Positions 8,844 to 17,983 of a stretch of 64,000 nucleotides of DNA are shown here, in pieces; position 1 is the stretch's first letter, and the number at the start of each line of letters is the position of its first letter. The stretch is from the NCBI RefSeq assembly GCF_002812705.1, contig NZ_CP025030.1, positions 3,038,001 to 3,102,000 of the forward strand, given 5' to 3'. The DNA is from Achromobacter spanius (GTDB taxonomy: Bacteria; Pseudomonadota; Gammaproteobacteria; Burkholderiales; Burkholderiaceae_B). A program made the translations under genes and the position numbers. The notes below the pieces were generated by a model. The model had not been told where the DNA came from. It worked only from the letters and a program-made list of their open reading frames with translations, and ran no database searches.

Positions 8844-10166
8844 ATGTCGAATTCGTACTTTCCGCGTTGGCGCCTGGCGGACGATGCCGAACCCGGCGTC
8901 ATCATCGCGCCTGATGAAAGGCTGTCCTGGCCCAAGAATGTGGCGATGGGCGCGCAGCACGTGGTGGCCATGTTCGGCTCGACGGTGCTGGCGCCGCTGC
9001 TGATGGGCTTCGACCCCAACGTGGCGATCCTCATGTCCGGCATCGGCACGCTGATCTTCTTCCTGTTCGTCGGCGGCCGGGTGCCCAGCTACCTGGGGTC
9101 CAGCTTCGCCTTCATTGGCGGCGTGATCGCGGTGACGGGGTATGCGGGGGGCGGGGCAAACGCCAATATCGGCGTGGCGCTGGGCGCCATCATCGCCTGC
9201 GGCCTGGCCTATACCTTGATCGGCGTGATCGTCTGGATTGCCAACGCCCGATCGGGTAGCGGCGCCAACTGGATCGATGCGCTGATGCCGCCCGTCGTCA
9301 CGGGCGCCGTGGTGGCGGTGATCGGCCTGAACCTGGCGCCCATCGCGGCCAAGGGCGCCATGGGCGCGTCGGGCTTCGACACCTTCATGGCGCTGGTCAC
9401 CATCGTCTGCGTCGGCGGCATCGCCGTCTACACGAAAGGCATGGTCCAACGCTTGCTGATCCTGGTCGGCCTGATCCTCGCCTGCGTGGTCTACGCGGTG
9501 CTGGCCAATGGCATGGGCCTGGGCAAGCCCATCGATTTTTCGGGCGTGGCCACCGCCGCCTGGATCGGCCTGCCGCATTTCGCGGCACCGGTCTTCAAGG
9601 CCGAAGCCATGGGCTTGATCGTGCCGGTCGCCATCATCCTGGTGGCGGAAAACCTGGGCCACGTGAAGGCGGTCAGCGCCATGACGGGCCGCGACCTGGA
9701 CCGCTACCTGGGTCGCGCCTTCGTCGGCGACGGCGTGGCGACCATGGTGTCGGGCGCGGTCGGCGGCACGGGCGTCACCACCTACGCCGAGAACATCGGC
9801 GTGATGGCGGTGACACGCATCTATTCCACGCTGGTCTTCGTGGTGGCTGCGCTGATCGCCATCGTGCTGGGCTTTTCTCCCAAGTTCGGCGCGCTGATCC
9901 AGACGATTCCCGGCCCGGTTCTGGGCGGCATGTCGGTCGTGGTGTTTGGCTTGATCGCGATTGCGGGTGCGCGCATCTGGGTGGTGAACCAGGTCGACTT
10001 CAGCGATAACCGCAACCTGATCGTGGCCGCGGTCACGTTGGTGATGGGGGCGGGCGACTTCACCATCAAGATCGGTGACTTCATGCTGGGCGGCATCGGC
10101 ACCGCTACATTCGGGGCCATCATCTTGTACGCCTTGTTGCGTCGCAGGAAGCCTGTTTCGGCATGA
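8844..10166 (+). CDS. rutG: NCS2 pyrimidine/uracil permease, RutG type
   Basis: A 440-residue inner-membrane transporter of the nucleobase:cation symporter-2 family with about 14 hydrophobic segments. It resembles E. coli RutG closely from memory (APDERL near the N-terminus, GGRVPSYLGSS, LVAENLGH, VTTYAENIGVMAVT). NCS2 proteins import uracil, xanthine or urate with protons or Na+. No rut catabolic genes are nearby, so it more likely serves uracil salvage. The start MSNSYFPRW at 8844 matches the family N-terminus; the upstream in-frame ATG at 8778 would add a non-conserved leader. The ribosome-binding site (GGGATATTT) is modest. RutG versus UraA is a judgement of resemblance, not of substrate. 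Confidence 0.85.
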   Translation: MSNSYFPRWRLADDAEPGVIIAPDERLSWPKNVAMGAQHVVAMFGSTVLAPLLMGFDPNVAILMSGIGTLIFFLFVGGRVPSYLGSSFAFIGGVIAVTGYAGGGANANIGVALGAIIACGLAYTLIGVIVWIANARSGSGANWIDALMPPVVTGAVVAVIGLNLAPIAAKGAMGASGFDTFMALVTIVCVGGIAVYTKGMVQRLLILVGLILACVVYAVLANGMGLGKPIDFSGVATAAWIGLPHFAAPVFKAEAMGLIVPVAIILVAENLGHVKAVSAMTGRDLDRYLGRAFVGDGVATMVSGAVGGTGVTTYAENIGVMAVTRIYSTLVFVVAALIAIVLGFSPKFGALIQTIPGPVLGGMSVVVFGLIAIAGARIWVVNQVDFSDNRNLIVAAVTLVMGAGDFTIKIGDFMLGGIGTATFGAIILYALLRRRKPVSA

Positions 10167-10320
10167 ATCGGGCCGTTTTGGCCTTCGTCAGCGGTCAAAA
10201 TGACAAAATACTATTGAAAAGTATCTTTTCAGCAACGCGGGGCGGGCGTCCCTTGCCGGGGGCCGCCGCCGCGTCTGGAAATTGTTGAGGAAATAGCCGG
10301 TTTTCGCGGGTTACAGCAGC

Positions 10321-10345
10321 GAAAACCGTGCAAAAGCACGTTTTC
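10321..10345 (+). terminator. Hairpin after the permease gene, possible weak terminator
   Basis: GAAAACCGTGC and GCACGTTTTC pair around an AAAA loop, with one unpaired C. The stem ends in TTTTCC, a poor U-tract, so termination would be inefficient. Bases 10167-10320 between the permease and this hairpin hold no gene, only a 7-bp AT-rich hairpin at 10215-10231. Confidence 0.4.
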
Positions 10346-10354
10346 CGCGGTGGC

Positions 10355-10383
10355 TTGCAATTCCGAGGGACTTTGCCCACAAT
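10355..10383 (+). promoter_or_regulatory. Candidate sigma-70 promoter for the greA leader
   Basis: TTGCAA (10355-10360) and CACAAT (10378-10383) are separated by 17 bases; each matches four of six consensus bases. Transcription would start near 10390, just before the first of two tandem hairpins. The call rests on spacing and context alone. Confidence 0.4.
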
Positions 10384-10396
10384 ATGACTTTGATTG

Positions 10397-10429
10397 CCCC
10401 GGTTCCGACCCGAGCCGGGGTTTTGTTTT
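10397..10429 (+). terminator. Terminator-like hairpin 1 in the greA leader
   Basis: CCCCGGTTC (10397-10405) pairs with GAGCCGGGG (10412-10420) around a six-base loop, with one G-T pair, and is followed at once by TTTTGTTTT. This is a classic intrinsic terminator. If the promoter at 10355-10383 is real it would release an RNA of only about 40 nt. Confidence 0.75.
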
Positions 10430-10503
10430 GGTCGTCCGCGCCGCTTGCCTCGCTTTGATTTTTGTCCCGATGGCAGGTGCGCGCCCCGGTAACGACCTTC
10501 ACC

Positions 10504-10537
10504 GAGAACGCTCCCTTCGGGGCGTTTTCTACTTTTT
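10504..10537 (+). terminator. Terminator-like hairpin 2 just before greA
   Basis: GAGAACGCTCCC (10504-10515) pairs with GGGGCGTTTTC (10519-10529) over 11 pairs, with one bulged T and a TTC loop. TTTTT follows at 10533-10537. It ends only 14 bases before the greA ATG, so read-through is required for GreA synthesis. It may act as an attenuator, as the terminator in the E. coli greA leader does. Confidence 0.6.
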
Positions 10538-10551
10538 GTTTGGGAAACGAC

Positions 10552-11028
10552 ATGTCTGCCATTCCTTTGACCGTGCGCGGGGCCGAGCGCTTGCAAGAAG
10601 AGCTCCAGCGGCTGAAAACCGTGGAACGCCCTGCCGTTATCAATGCCATCGCCGAAGCGCGAGCGCAGGGTGATCTGTCGGAAAACGCCGAATATGACGC
10701 TGCTCGCGAGCGCCAAGGCTTTATCGAAGGCCGGATTGCCGAACTTGAAGGCACGCTTTCCAATGCCCACCTGATCGACCCCACTTCCTTGGACGCCGAA
10801 GGCCGTGCCGTGTTTGGCGCAACCGTCGACATCGAAGACCTGGATTCCGGTGACCGCGTCACGTACCAGATCGTGGGCGACGTCGAGGCCGACATCAAGG
10901 CCAACCTGATTTCCGTGTCCAGCCCGGTGGCGCGCGCGCTGATCGGCAAGAGCGAAGGCGATGTGGTCGAGGTCAAGGCCCCGGCCGGCGTTCGCGAATA
11001 CGAAGTTCTGGGCGTGCGTTACATCTAA
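10552..11028 (+). CDS. greA: Transcription elongation factor GreA
   Basis: A 158-residue factor that rescues backtracked RNA polymerase by stimulating cleavage of the RNA 3' end. The N-terminal antiparallel coiled coil (residues 1 to about 75) carries the acidic tip motif [11 protein letters not shown] (about 41-51) that reaches the polymerase active site. The C-terminal FKBP-like domain ([14 protein letters not shown] to the end) anchors it in the secondary channel. Length and ends are normal. The start MSAIPLTV at 10552 is preceded by GGGAAACGAC. Two tandem hairpins in the leader suggest control by attenuation. A terminator follows at 11125. Confidence 0.97.
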   Translation: MSAIPLTVRGAERLQEELQRLKTVERPAVINAIAEARAQGDLSENAEYDAARERQGFIEGRIAELEGTLSNAHLIDPTSLDAEGRAVFGATVDIEDLDSGDRVTYQIVGDVEADIKANLISVSSPVARALIGKSEGDVVEVKAPAGVREYEVLGVRYI

Positions 11029-11124
11029 CGCGCTCGCCTTAGCGGTAAACTGTCAAAACGCCATAGCTCGAAGCCTGATTCAGGCTGAGTGTCCGCGGAA
11101 ACCGCGCGGATCGCTATGGTGGAC

Positions 11125-11148
11125 CGGGCGCGTCAGGCGCCCGTTTTT
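11125..11148 (+). terminator. Intrinsic terminator after greA
   Basis: CGGGCGC (11125-11131) and GCGCCCG (11137-11143) form a 7-bp stem with loop GTCAG, followed by TTTTT. It lies between the convergent greA and yhbY genes. Confidence 0.85.
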
Positions 11149-11158
11149 GTGCCCGGCC

Positions 11159-11761
11159 TTAGCTTTTCGACGTCTTGCGGCTGGTACCGCTGCGTGCACC
11201 GGCGCGCAGGCTGAGCGCGCTGCCGGCGCGGCGCGGAATACCGTGGCCGCTGGCGGTAGCCCGCTTGTTGCTGGGGCGCATCGGTTTGCCGTTCTTGTTC
11301 AGTTGGTCTTGCGGCACGAAACGCGCCTTGGCCGGCTTGGGCTCTTCGGACTCGCTGCGGCGCGGACGCTTGGACAGGGTCTTGCCTTCGGCGGCCAGCT
11401 TCTTCGGCGTGTACGGCTCGGAAGCGCGGCGCTTGGCGGGAGCCTCGGGCTCCATCGCTGCCAGGGCGGCGGGCTTGATGTTGCCGGCCAGCGGGCGGAA
11501 AAGAATCAGGGTCTTGCCCAGATGGTGCACCGGGGCGCAAGACAGGGTGTCGCAAATGGTCGACAACATGGTCTCGCGGGCCTCGCGGTCATCGCCGCCG
11601 GCGCGTACCTTGATGAGGCCGTGGGAAGCCAGTGCCAGGTCAATTTCCTTGAGCACGGCTTCAGTCAGGCCATTGTCGCCAATCAGGACGACGGGGCGCA
11701 GAGGGTGAGCGGCGGAGCGAAGGTCGCTGCGCTCACGAGAGGTAAGTTCTAATATAGGCAT
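11159..11761 (-). CDS. yhbY: YhbY family RNA-binding protein with long basic C-terminal tail
   Basis: A 200-residue protein. Residues 1 to about 95 form a CRS1/YhbY (CRM) RNA-binding domain: it starts [19 protein letters not shown], and the GxxG-type loop appears as IGDNGLTE. E. coli YhbY is about 97 residues and associates with pre-50S ribosomal particles. The last 100 residues or so are an extra Lys/Arg/Ser-rich, low-complexity tail ending [10 protein letters not shown], likely disordered and nucleic-acid binding. The ATG at 11761 is chosen because everything upstream in frame runs back into rlmE. It diverges from rlmE with only 18 bases between start codons, so the promoters must overlap the coding regions. 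Confidence 0.93.
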   Translation of the reverse strand: MPILELTSRERSDLRSAAHPLRPVVLIGDNGLTEAVLKEIDLALASHGLIKVRAGGDDREARETMLSTICDTLSCAPVHHLGKTLILFRPLAGNIKPAALAAMEPEAPAKRRASEPYTPKKLAAEGKTLSKRPRRSESEEPKPAKARFVPQDQLNKNGKPMRPSNKRATASGHGIPRRAGSALSLRAGARSGTSRKTSKS

Positions 11762-11779
11762 GCGTGGAATTGTACGGTA

Positions 11780-12412
11780 ATGGCCAAGAATAAATTCTCT
11801 AAAGACTGGATTCACCAGCACATCAACGATCCCTATGTGAAGCTGGCGCAACAGAAGGGCTATCGCGCCCGCGCCGCCTTCAAGCTGATCGAGATCCTGG
11901 ATACCGAAAAGCTGATGCGCCGGGGCGACCTGGTCATCGATCTGGGTTCGGCGCCCGGCAGCTGGTCCCAAGTGGCGCGCGAGCGCCTGGCGGGCCCGGG
12001 CGGCATCGTGGACGGACGTATTATTGCGCTGGATCTGCTTCCGATGGAGCCGGTGGCCGGGGTGGAATTCATCCAGGGCGACTTTCGCGATGATGACGTT
12101 CTGAAACAATTGGAAGACATGGTCGGATCTCGAGCCGTGGACCTTGTAATCTCGGATATGGCCCCCAACTTGTCAGGCGTGGGTAGCGCCGACTCCGCGC
12201 GCATTCAGCATGTGTGCGAGCTGGCGATGGAGTTTTCCCGCGCCCACCTCAAGCCCAACGGGGCGCTGATCGTCAAGGCCTTCCACGGCAGCGGATTTTC
12301 GCAGATCGTGCAGTCCTTCAAACAGCACTTCAAGCGGGTAGTCGAGCGCAAGCCGAAGGCGTCACGGGATAAATCCTCTGAAACCTTTCTGGTTGCGCGC
12401 GATCTGAAATAA
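11780..12412 (+). CDS. rlmE: 23S rRNA (uridine-2'-O)-methyltransferase RlmE (FtsJ/RrmJ)
   Basis: A 210-residue SAM-dependent enzyme that methylates the 2'-O of U2552 in the A-loop of 23S rRNA within the 50S subunit. The SAM-binding motif DLGSAPGSW is near residues 54-62, and the K-D-K-E catalytic tetrad is complete: Lys35, Asp126 (SDMAPN), Lys166 (VKAFHG) and Glu201 (ETFLVA), nearly the spacing of the E. coli enzyme. In E. coli rlmE and ftsH form one operon; here 216 bases separate them, so ftsH probably also has its own promoter. Confidence 0.97.
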   Translation: MAKNKFSKDWIHQHINDPYVKLAQQKGYRARAAFKLIEILDTEKLMRRGDLVIDLGSAPGSWSQVARERLAGPGGIVDGRIIALDLLPMEPVAGVEFIQGDFRDDDVLKQLEDMVGSRAVDLVISDMAPNLSGVGSADSARIQHVCELAMEFSRAHLKPNGALIVKAFHGSGFSQIVQSFKQHFKRVVERKPKASRDKSSETFLVARDLK

Positions 12413-12628
12413 CCCGGGCCGGGGCATGTTGCCCCGCACCCCTGAAAAGTTGACCTGCTTGCCGAGACAACGACCACCATAACGACAAACCAGACGTAAC
12501 TACACGGACCCCAGGGATCCCAGGACGCAGTTGGGTCCAACAGGGTAGAATGGGCTATTGACATACTTGTGACCGTGCCATACGCGGGTGCGCGGTTGCT
12601 GGTCGGAATCAAAAGCAGGAGATCGACC

Positions 12629-14521
12629 TTGAATAATTCATTTTCGAAAGTCGCTGTTTGGATGGTGATAGCCCTGGTGCTGTTCACCGTCTTCAAACAG
12701 TTCGACGGACGCGCTCAGACCCAGGACGGCGTGAGCTACACGCAGTTCATGGACGACGCCAAGGCGGGACGTATCCGCAAGGTCGACGTTCAGGGCGATG
12801 TGCTGTACGTCACCCCGGACGCGGGCCGCGCCTATACGCTGACTTCGCCGGGCGACCTCTGGATGGTTTCCGATCTGTTGAAGTACGGCGTCCAGGTTTC
12901 GGGCAAGCCGCGCGAAGAGCAGTCGCTGTTGATGAGCATCTTCGTGTCGTGGTTCCCCATGCTGCTGTTGATCGGCGTGTGGGTATTCTTCATGCGACAG
13001 ATGCAGGGCGGCGGTAAGGGCGGCGCATTCAGCTTCGGCAAATCGCGCGCTCGCATGCTCGACGAAAACACCAATCAAATCACCTTTGCCGACGTCGCTG
13101 GCTGCGATGAAGCGAAGGAAGACGTCCAGGAACTGGTTGATTTCCTGCGTGACCCCAGCAAGTTCCAAAAGCTTGGCGGCCGCATCCCGCGCGGCGTGCT
13201 GATGGTGGGTTCGCCCGGCACCGGCAAGACGCTGCTGGCCAAGGCCATCGCCGGTGAAGCCAAGGTGCCGTTTTTCAGCATCTCGGGTTCGGACTTCGTT
13301 GAAATGTTCGTTGGCGTGGGCGCGGCCCGTGTCCGCGACATGTTCGAAAACGCCAAGAAGCACGCGCCTTGCATCATCTTCATCGATGAAATTGATGCGG
13401 TGGGCCGTCAGCGTGGCGCCGGCCTGGGTGGCGGCAACGACGAACGCGAACAGACCCTGAACCAGATGCTGGTTGAAATGGACGGCTTCGAATCCGGCCA
13501 GGGCGTCATCGTGATCGCCGCAACCAACCGTCCCGACGTGCTGGACCCGGCATTGCTGCGTCCCGGCCGTTTCGACCGTCAGGTCGTGGTGCCGCTGCCC
13601 GATATCCGTGGCCGCGAGCAGATCCTGAAAGTTCACATGCGCAAGGTTCCGCTGTCGCCTAACGTCGACGCGACCATCCTGGCGCGCGGCTGCCCCGGTT
13701 TTTCGGGCGCCGATCTGGCCAACCTGGTCAACGAAGCTGCCTTGTTCGCCGCGCGCCGTAATGGCCGCACGGTGGATATGTCCGACTTCGAAAAGGCCAA
13801 GGACAAGATCATCATGGGTGCCGAGCGCCGCTCGATCGTCATGCCCGAAGAGGAACGCAAGAACACCGCGTACCACGAGTCCGGCCACGCCATCGTTGCC
13901 CGCATGCTGCCCAAGACCGACCCGGTCCATAAGGTCACCATCATCCCGCGCGGCCGTGCGCTGGGCGTGACGATGCAGTTGCCCGAGACCGACCGTTACA
14001 GCATGGACAAGGGCCGTCTGCTGTCGACCATCGCCGTGCTGTTCGGTGGCCGTATCGCCGAAGAACTGTTCATGGACCAGATGACGACGGGCGCTTCGAA
14101 CGACTTCGAACGCGCCACCGCCATCGCTCGCGACATCGTCACCCGCTACGGCATGACTGACGAACTGGGTCCCATGGTCTACGCCGAGAACGAAGGCGAA
14201 GTCTTCCTGGGCCGTAGCGTCACCAAGACGACCCACATGTCCGAAGCCACCATGCAGAAGGTGGACACCGAGATCCGCCGCATCATCGACGAGCAATACC
14301 AAGTCGCGCGCAAGATCCTGGAAAACAACCGCGACAAGGTCGAAGTGATGACGTCCGCGCTGCTCGAATGGGAAACCATCGACGCCGACCAGATCAACGA
14401 CATCATCGAGGGCCGCCCTCCGCGCCCCCCGAAAACGCCGCAAGGCCCGTCGGATTCCACCGACACGCCGCCTCCCAGCACCGGTCTGGCGGCTGACGGC
14501 AGCACGGCTGCAGCAGTCTGA
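12629..14521 (+). CDS. ftsH: ATP-dependent zinc metalloprotease FtsH, TTG start
   Basis: A 630-residue membrane-bound AAA+ protease that degrades misfolded membrane proteins and regulators such as LpxC and sigma-32. The order is: helix 1 (about residues 7-23), periplasmic domain, helix 2 (about 103-121), AAA domain with Walker A GSPGTGKT (194-201), Walker B IIFIDEID (249-256) and the RPGRF arginine finger (311-315), then the zinc protease motif HESGH (416-420). The TTG at 12629 is chosen because AGGAG lies seven bases upstream and the protein then starts with the family sequence [10 protein letters not shown]; an ATG-type extension from 12569 has no such support. TTG initiation may lower translation. 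folP follows after 18 bases. Confidence 0.97.
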   Translation: MNNSFSKVAVWMVIALVLFTVFKQFDGRAQTQDGVSYTQFMDDAKAGRIRKVDVQGDVLYVTPDAGRAYTLTSPGDLWMVSDLLKYGVQVSGKPREEQSLLMSIFVSWFPMLLLIGVWVFFMRQMQGGGKGGAFSFGKSRARMLDENTNQITFADVAGCDEAKEDVQELVDFLRDPSKFQKLGGRIPRGVLMVGSPGTGKTLLAKAIAGEAKVPFFSISGSDFVEMFVGVGAARVRDMFENAKKHAPCIIFIDEIDAVGRQRGAGLGGGNDEREQTLNQMLVEMDGFESGQGVIVIAATNRPDVLDPALLRPGRFDRQVVVPLPDIRGREQILKVHMRKVPLSPNVDATILARGCPGFSGADLANLVNEAALFAARRNGRTVDMSDFEKAKDKIIMGAERRSIVMPEEERKNTAYHESGHAIVARMLPKTDPVHKVTIIPRGRALGVTMQLPETDRYSMDKGRLLSTIAVLFGGRIAEELFMDQMTTGASNDFERATAIARDIVTRYGMTDELGPMVYAENEGEVFLGRSVTKTTHMSEATMQKVDTEIRRIIDEQYQVARKILENNRDKVEVMTSALLEWETIDADQINDIIEGRPPRPPKTPQGPSDSTDTPPPSTGLAADGSTAAAV

Positions 14522-14539
14522 GGTTTTTTGTCCTGAGTT

Positions 14540-15385
14540 ATGGCAAATAACTTCCTTTGCGGGCGCTTCGAGTTTGATCTCGAGCGCCCGCTTGTCATGG
14601 GTATCGTCAATGTCACGCCGGATTCGTTTTCCGACGGCGGCCAGCACGACGATACGGATTCCGCGGTGGCGCACGCGCGCCAGTTGATCGAAGAGGGCGC
14701 GCAGATCCTGGATCTGGGCGGTGAGTCCACACGCCCTGGCGCCGATCCGGTTTCCGTGGCCGATGAGCTCGACCGCCTGTTGCCCGTGATCGAGGCATTG
14801 CGCGATTGCGGCGTGCCCTTATCCATCGACACCTTCAAGCCGGAAGTCATGCGCGCCACGCTGGACGCGGGCGCCGACATGATCAACGACATCTATGGCT
14901 TTCGCCAACCCGGCGCCGTCGAGGCAGTGGCGCAATCGCGCTGCGGGCTTTGCGTAATGCACATGAAAGGCGAGCCTCGTACCATGCAGGCCTCGCCCCC
15001 CGAATACACCGACCTGATCGGTGAAATCGGATTCTTCCTGGGGTCTCGCGCGCAGAAGCTGCGCGCGGCCTGGATAGACCCTCGCCGCATCGTGCTGGAC
15101 CCGGGATTCGGGTTCGGCAAGACGGCGGACCAAAACTTCCAATTGCTGCGCCGCTTGTCCAGTTTGCGCAGCACCGGTTATCCATTGCTGATCGGCCTGT
15201 CGCGCAAGAACATGATCGGGCAGGCCACGGGCCGACCGGTCGGCGACCGGCTGTCCGGCAGCATCGCCGCAGCGCTTGCCTGCGTGTCCCGGGGCGCTTC
15301 CATCGTGCGTGTGCACGATGTTGCCGCCACCGTGGATGCCCTTAAGGTATGGCATGCGGCTGAACAAGGAGCTATCAGTTCATGA
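14540..15385 (+). CDS. folP: Dihydropteroate synthase
   Basis: A 281-residue TIM-barrel enzyme that joins p-aminobenzoate to 6-hydroxymethyl-dihydropterin diphosphate in folate synthesis; it is the sulfonamide target. The pterin-pocket motifs are intact: [11 protein letters not shown] (starting at residue 24), [16 protein letters not shown] and a C-terminal RVHDVAAT. Length is normal. It follows ftsH by 18 bases and overlaps glmM by four bases (ATGA), the conserved ftsH-folP-glmM order, so the three are probably one transcript with coupled translation. Confidence 0.97.
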   Translation: MANNFLCGRFEFDLERPLVMGIVNVTPDSFSDGGQHDDTDSAVAHARQLIEEGAQILDLGGESTRPGADPVSVADELDRLLPVIEALRDCGVPLSIDTFKPEVMRATLDAGADMINDIYGFRQPGAVEAVAQSRCGLCVMHMKGEPRTMQASPPEYTDLIGEIGFFLGSRAQKLRAAWIDPRRIVLDPGFGFGKTADQNFQLLRRLSSLRSTGYPLLIGLSRKNMIGQATGRPVGDRLSGSIAAALACVSRGASIVRVHDVAATVDALKVWHAAEQGAISS

Positions 15386-16725
15386 GTCAACGCAAGTATT
15401 TCGGCACCGATGGGGTGCGTGGTGAAGTCGGCGGTCCGGTGATCAACGCCGAATTTGCGCTGCGCCTGGGTTATGCCGCCGGCCGTGTGCTGGCGCGCGA
15501 ACACGCTGTGCGCGGCGGTAGCCGCCCGCAGGTCGTCATTGGCAAGGACACGCGCATTTCGGGCTACATGCTGGAATCCGCCCTTGAAGCCGGCTTGTCC
15601 GCCGCCGGCATCGACGTGCTGCTGGCCGGCCCCATCCCGACGCCGGCCGTGGCCTATCTGACCCGGGCATTGCGTTTGGTGGCGGGCATCGTCATCAGCG
15701 CCTCGCACAACCCGTATCAGGACAACGGCATCAAGTTCTTCTCGGCGCAGGGCATGAAGCTGCCGGACGAAATCGAAGCAGCGATCGAAGCCGCGCTGGA
15801 CGAGCCGCTGGGCTGCGTCAGTTCCGAAGGCTTGGGCCGCGCCCGCCGCATGTCGGACTCCCAAGGCCGCTACATCGAGTTCTGCAAGAGCACCTTCCCC
15901 TACGATCTGGACCTGAACGGGATGAAGATCGTTGTGGACGCCGCGCACGGTGCCGCCTATAACATCGCCCCGCACGTGTTCCGCGAGCTGGGCGCCGAGG
16001 TGCATGCCATTGGTGTGCATCCGGACGGCTTCAATATCAACAAGGGCGTGGGCGCGTTGCACCCCGAATCCCTGGCCAAGGAAGTGCAGGCGCGTGGCGC
16101 CCACCTGGGCATCGCCCTGGACGGCGACGCCGACCGGCTGCAGGTTGTGGACGGCGAAGGCCGCATCTATAACGGCGACGAACTGCTGTACGCCATCGTG
16201 CGCGAGCGCATGCAGCGCGGCAAGGTCGACGGCGTGGTCGGTACGCTGATGACCAATTTCGGCTTCGAGCGCGAGATGAAGCGCCTGGGCGTGGGCTTCG
16301 AGCGCGCCAACGTGGGCGACCGCTACGTGCTGGAGCAAATGCAGGCGCACGGCTGGCAGTACGGCGGCGAAAGCTCTGGCCACCTGCTGTGCCTGGATTG
16401 CCACTCCACGGGCGACGGCATCATCGCCGCCTTGCAGGTGCTGACCGCCCTGCGCCGCAGCGGCGAGACGATGGCGCAATGGGTGCGCGATCTGCGCATG
16501 TATCCGCAGAAGATGATCAACGTGCCGTTGACGCCCGGCCAGGACTGGAAGACCCACGCCGGGCTGACTGCCGCGCGCGAAGCGGTCGAGGCGGAACTGA
16601 ACGGCCGCGGTCGCATCCTGATCCGCGCTTCGGGTACTGAACCCAAGCTGCGCTTGATGGTCGAAGCGGAAGATGAATCCCTTGCTGTTTCCTGCGCAGA
16701 GAAGCTTGCCGCCAGCTTGGCCTAA
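15382..16725 (+). CDS. glmM: Phosphoglucosamine mutase
   Basis: A 447-residue cytoplasmic enzyme that interconverts glucosamine-6-phosphate and glucosamine-1-phosphate, the second committed step towards UDP-GlcNAc for peptidoglycan and LPS. The phosphoserine loop ISASHNP gives catalytic Ser108, the magnesium loop DGDADR is at residues 247-252, and the C-terminal phosphate-binding motif [10 protein letters not shown] is present. Length and domain order are typical. It overlaps folP by four bases and is followed by a strong terminator. Confidence 0.97.
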   Translation: MSQRKYFGTDGVRGEVGGPVINAEFALRLGYAAGRVLAREHAVRGGSRPQVVIGKDTRISGYMLESALEAGLSAAGIDVLLAGPIPTPAVAYLTRALRLVAGIVISASHNPYQDNGIKFFSAQGMKLPDEIEAAIEAALDEPLGCVSSEGLGRARRMSDSQGRYIEFCKSTFPYDLDLNGMKIVVDAAHGAAYNIAPHVFRELGAEVHAIGVHPDGFNINKGVGALHPESLAKEVQARGAHLGIALDGDADRLQVVDGEGRIYNGDELLYAIVRERMQRGKVDGVVGTLMTNFGFEREMKRLGVGFERANVGDRYVLEQMQAHGWQYGGESSGHLLCLDCHSTGDGIIAALQVLTALRRSGETMAQWVRDLRMYPQKMINVPLTPGQDWKTHAGLTAAREAVEAELNGRGRILIRASGTEPKLRLMVEAEDESLAVSCAEKLAASLA

Positions 16726-16750
16726 GCCCGGCCTCCTGACTGTGTCCCCG

Positions 16751-16784
16751 AAAGCCACGCACCGCCTAGCGGTGAGTGGCTTTT
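16751..16784 (+). terminator. Intrinsic terminator after glmM
   Basis: AAAGCCAC (16751-16758) and GTGGCTTT (16776-16783) form the outer stem, with an inner ACCGC/GCGGT stem and CTA loop, ending in TTTT. It closes the rlmE-ftsH-folP-glmM unit. Confidence 0.88.
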
Positions 16785-16943
16785 GTGCATTTTTGATAAG
16801 TATTGCTTTGTAAAGTTTTGTCGAGATTTGCCCTAAATTGACCTATCTCCTCCGAACTAAACTTCATAGTCACGTAACATATCGGTCAAGTCTTTGACAT
16901 ACAGGGCGTCCAAACTGACTGGACTCTCTAGGAGCTTCGCGCA

Positions 16944-17750
16944 ATGCTTGAATTAGCACGCACCACCCCAAGCCGTAATCCCGCAGAACCCTGGAAGGGC
17001 AACGCTCCAAAAGTGTTGGCGGTGGGCTTGGCGCGCACGGCTGAAGAAATCGAGCAGATCCAGCGTCTGCGTTACGACGTCTTCACCGAGGACATGGGCG
17101 CGGTGTTTCCCGACGCGCTTGACGGCATTGAGCACGACCGCTTCGACCCTTTTTGCGAACACCTGATGGTGCGCGAAATGGATACAGGTCGCGTCGTCGG
17201 CACGTATCGAATCTTGACTCCTGAAAAGGCGCGAGAAGCGGGCGGCTATTACGCGCAATCAGAGTTTGATCTTTCCGGGCTGGGTCCCATTCGTGACCAA
17301 CTGGTTGAAGTGGGCCGGTCGTGCACCCATTCCGACTACCGCAACGGCGGGGTGATCATGCTGTTGTGGTCGGGCCTGACGGAATACCTGCGGCGCGGCG
17401 GCTACGAATACGTGTTGGGCTGCGCCAGCGTCAGCCTGCGGGACGATGGCGTTACCGCCGCCGAAGTCTGGCGCACCATCATGCCGAAGCTGCCCCAGGC
17501 CGGCGAGCCCAGTGTTACCCCGCTGCACCGCTACCCGGTGGAAAAATTGAACAGCACCTTGCCGGCGCGCGTGCCGCCGTTGATCAAGGGCTACCTGAAG
17601 CTGGGGGCCAAAGTCTGTGGCGAACCCGCCTGGGACCCGGATTTCAATGCCGCCGACTTCCCGGTGCTGCTGAAGATGGAGCGGATGGACGAGCGCTACC
17701 GCCGCCACTTCGGCCTGGACCAACCGACGGCCGTCAACGGCCAGCGCTGA
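16944..17750 (+). CDS. olsB: L-ornithine N(alpha)-acyltransferase OlsB-like (GNAT fold)
   Basis: A 268-residue protein of the PF13444-type acetyltransferase group, which includes OlsB and is distantly related to LuxI autoinducer synthases. OlsB transfers a 3-hydroxyacyl chain from acyl-ACP to ornithine, giving lyso-ornithine lipid. Visible hallmarks are LRYDVFTEDMG (residues 47-57), a GTYRIL strand, the EVGRSC segment and HRYPVEKL. AGGAG upstream supports the ATG at 16944. Ornithine lipids are phosphorus-free and in several bacteria replace phospholipids in phosphate starvation, so its place beside ppx, ppk and pst is meaningful. The O-acyltransferase OlsA is not in the window. A LuxI-type signal synthase is unlikely at this length and without a luxR neighbour. 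Confidence 0.78.
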   Translation: MLELARTTPSRNPAEPWKGNAPKVLAVGLARTAEEIEQIQRLRYDVFTEDMGAVFPDALDGIEHDRFDPFCEHLMVREMDTGRVVGTYRILTPEKAREAGGYYAQSEFDLSGLGPIRDQLVEVGRSCTHSDYRNGGVIMLLWSGLTEYLRRGGYEYVLGCASVSLRDDGVTAAEVWRTIMPKLPQAGEPSVTPLHRYPVEKLNSTLPARVPPLIKGYLKLGAKVCGEPAWDPDFNAADFPVLLKMERMDERYRRHFGLDQPTAVNGQR

Positions 17751-17755
17751 TCATC

Positions 17756-17866
17756 ATGCGCCGCTTGCTCCGCCGTATGAAAATCAGGCTGATACGGCGG
17801 GCCACGCGGCCTATCCGTCTTGAGCTCAGGCAGTTGCACCGGCAGACAGATCTGTCTCCAGATTAA
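17756..17866 (+). CDS. Possible 36-residue very basic peptide after olsB
   Basis: An ORF of 36 codons begins three bases beyond the olsB stop codon and encodes a peptide starting MRRLLRRMKIRLIRR, unusually rich in Arg. It has no clear ribosome-binding site, though it could be translated by coupling to olsB. A perfect 9-bp inverted repeat (17770-17778 with 17792-17800) lies inside it, so the bases may be constrained as RNA structure and not as protein. No family is recognised. Confidence 0.25.
   Translation: MRRLLRRMKIRLIRRATRPIRLELRQLHRQTDLSPD
17770..17800 (+). repeat. 9-bp perfect inverted repeat downstream of olsB
   Basis: CCGCCGTAT and ATACGGCGG are separated by 13 bases. There is no following T-run, so it is not an intrinsic terminator on its own; it could stabilise the 3' end of olsB mRNA left by the terminator at 17881-17920. 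Confidence 0.6.
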
Positions 17867-17880
17867 GCACATAAGAACGT

Positions 17881-17920
17881 AAAAGCGGGGAGGGCGTTGC
17901 CGCCGTCACCCGCTTTTTTT
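17881..17920 (+). terminator. Intrinsic terminator after olsB, before convergent ppx
   Basis: AAAAGCGGG (17881-17889) and CCCGCTTTT (17909-17917) form a 9-bp stem followed by further Ts; the A-run on the left arm makes it usable from both directions. It separates the convergent olsB and ppx genes. Confidence 0.85.
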
Positions 17921-17983
17921 CGTCTGTGCCGTCTGCGCCACGCGCGCCGTCTGCGCCTTGTGTAGGCGCGCACGACGCCTGAA

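Noticed and set aside
12421..12500. Heat-shock (sigma-32) promoter before ftsH
   Set aside because: Elements such as CTTGCCG and CCACCAT occur but their spacing is nine bases, too short for sigma-32.
12546..12563. Sigma-70 elements TAGAAT and TTGACA before ftsH
   Set aside because: Each lacks a partner at the right spacing, so no promoter could be drawn with confidence.
12638..14674. A 678-codon open frame antisense to ftsH
   Set aside because: Same shadow effect; ftsH has every expected motif.
15178..16758. A 526-codon open frame antisense to glmM and folP
   Set aside because: Shadow frame over two certain genes.
16944..17750. LuxI-type quorum-sensing synthase
   Set aside because: The length, motifs and lack of a luxR gene fit OlsB better.
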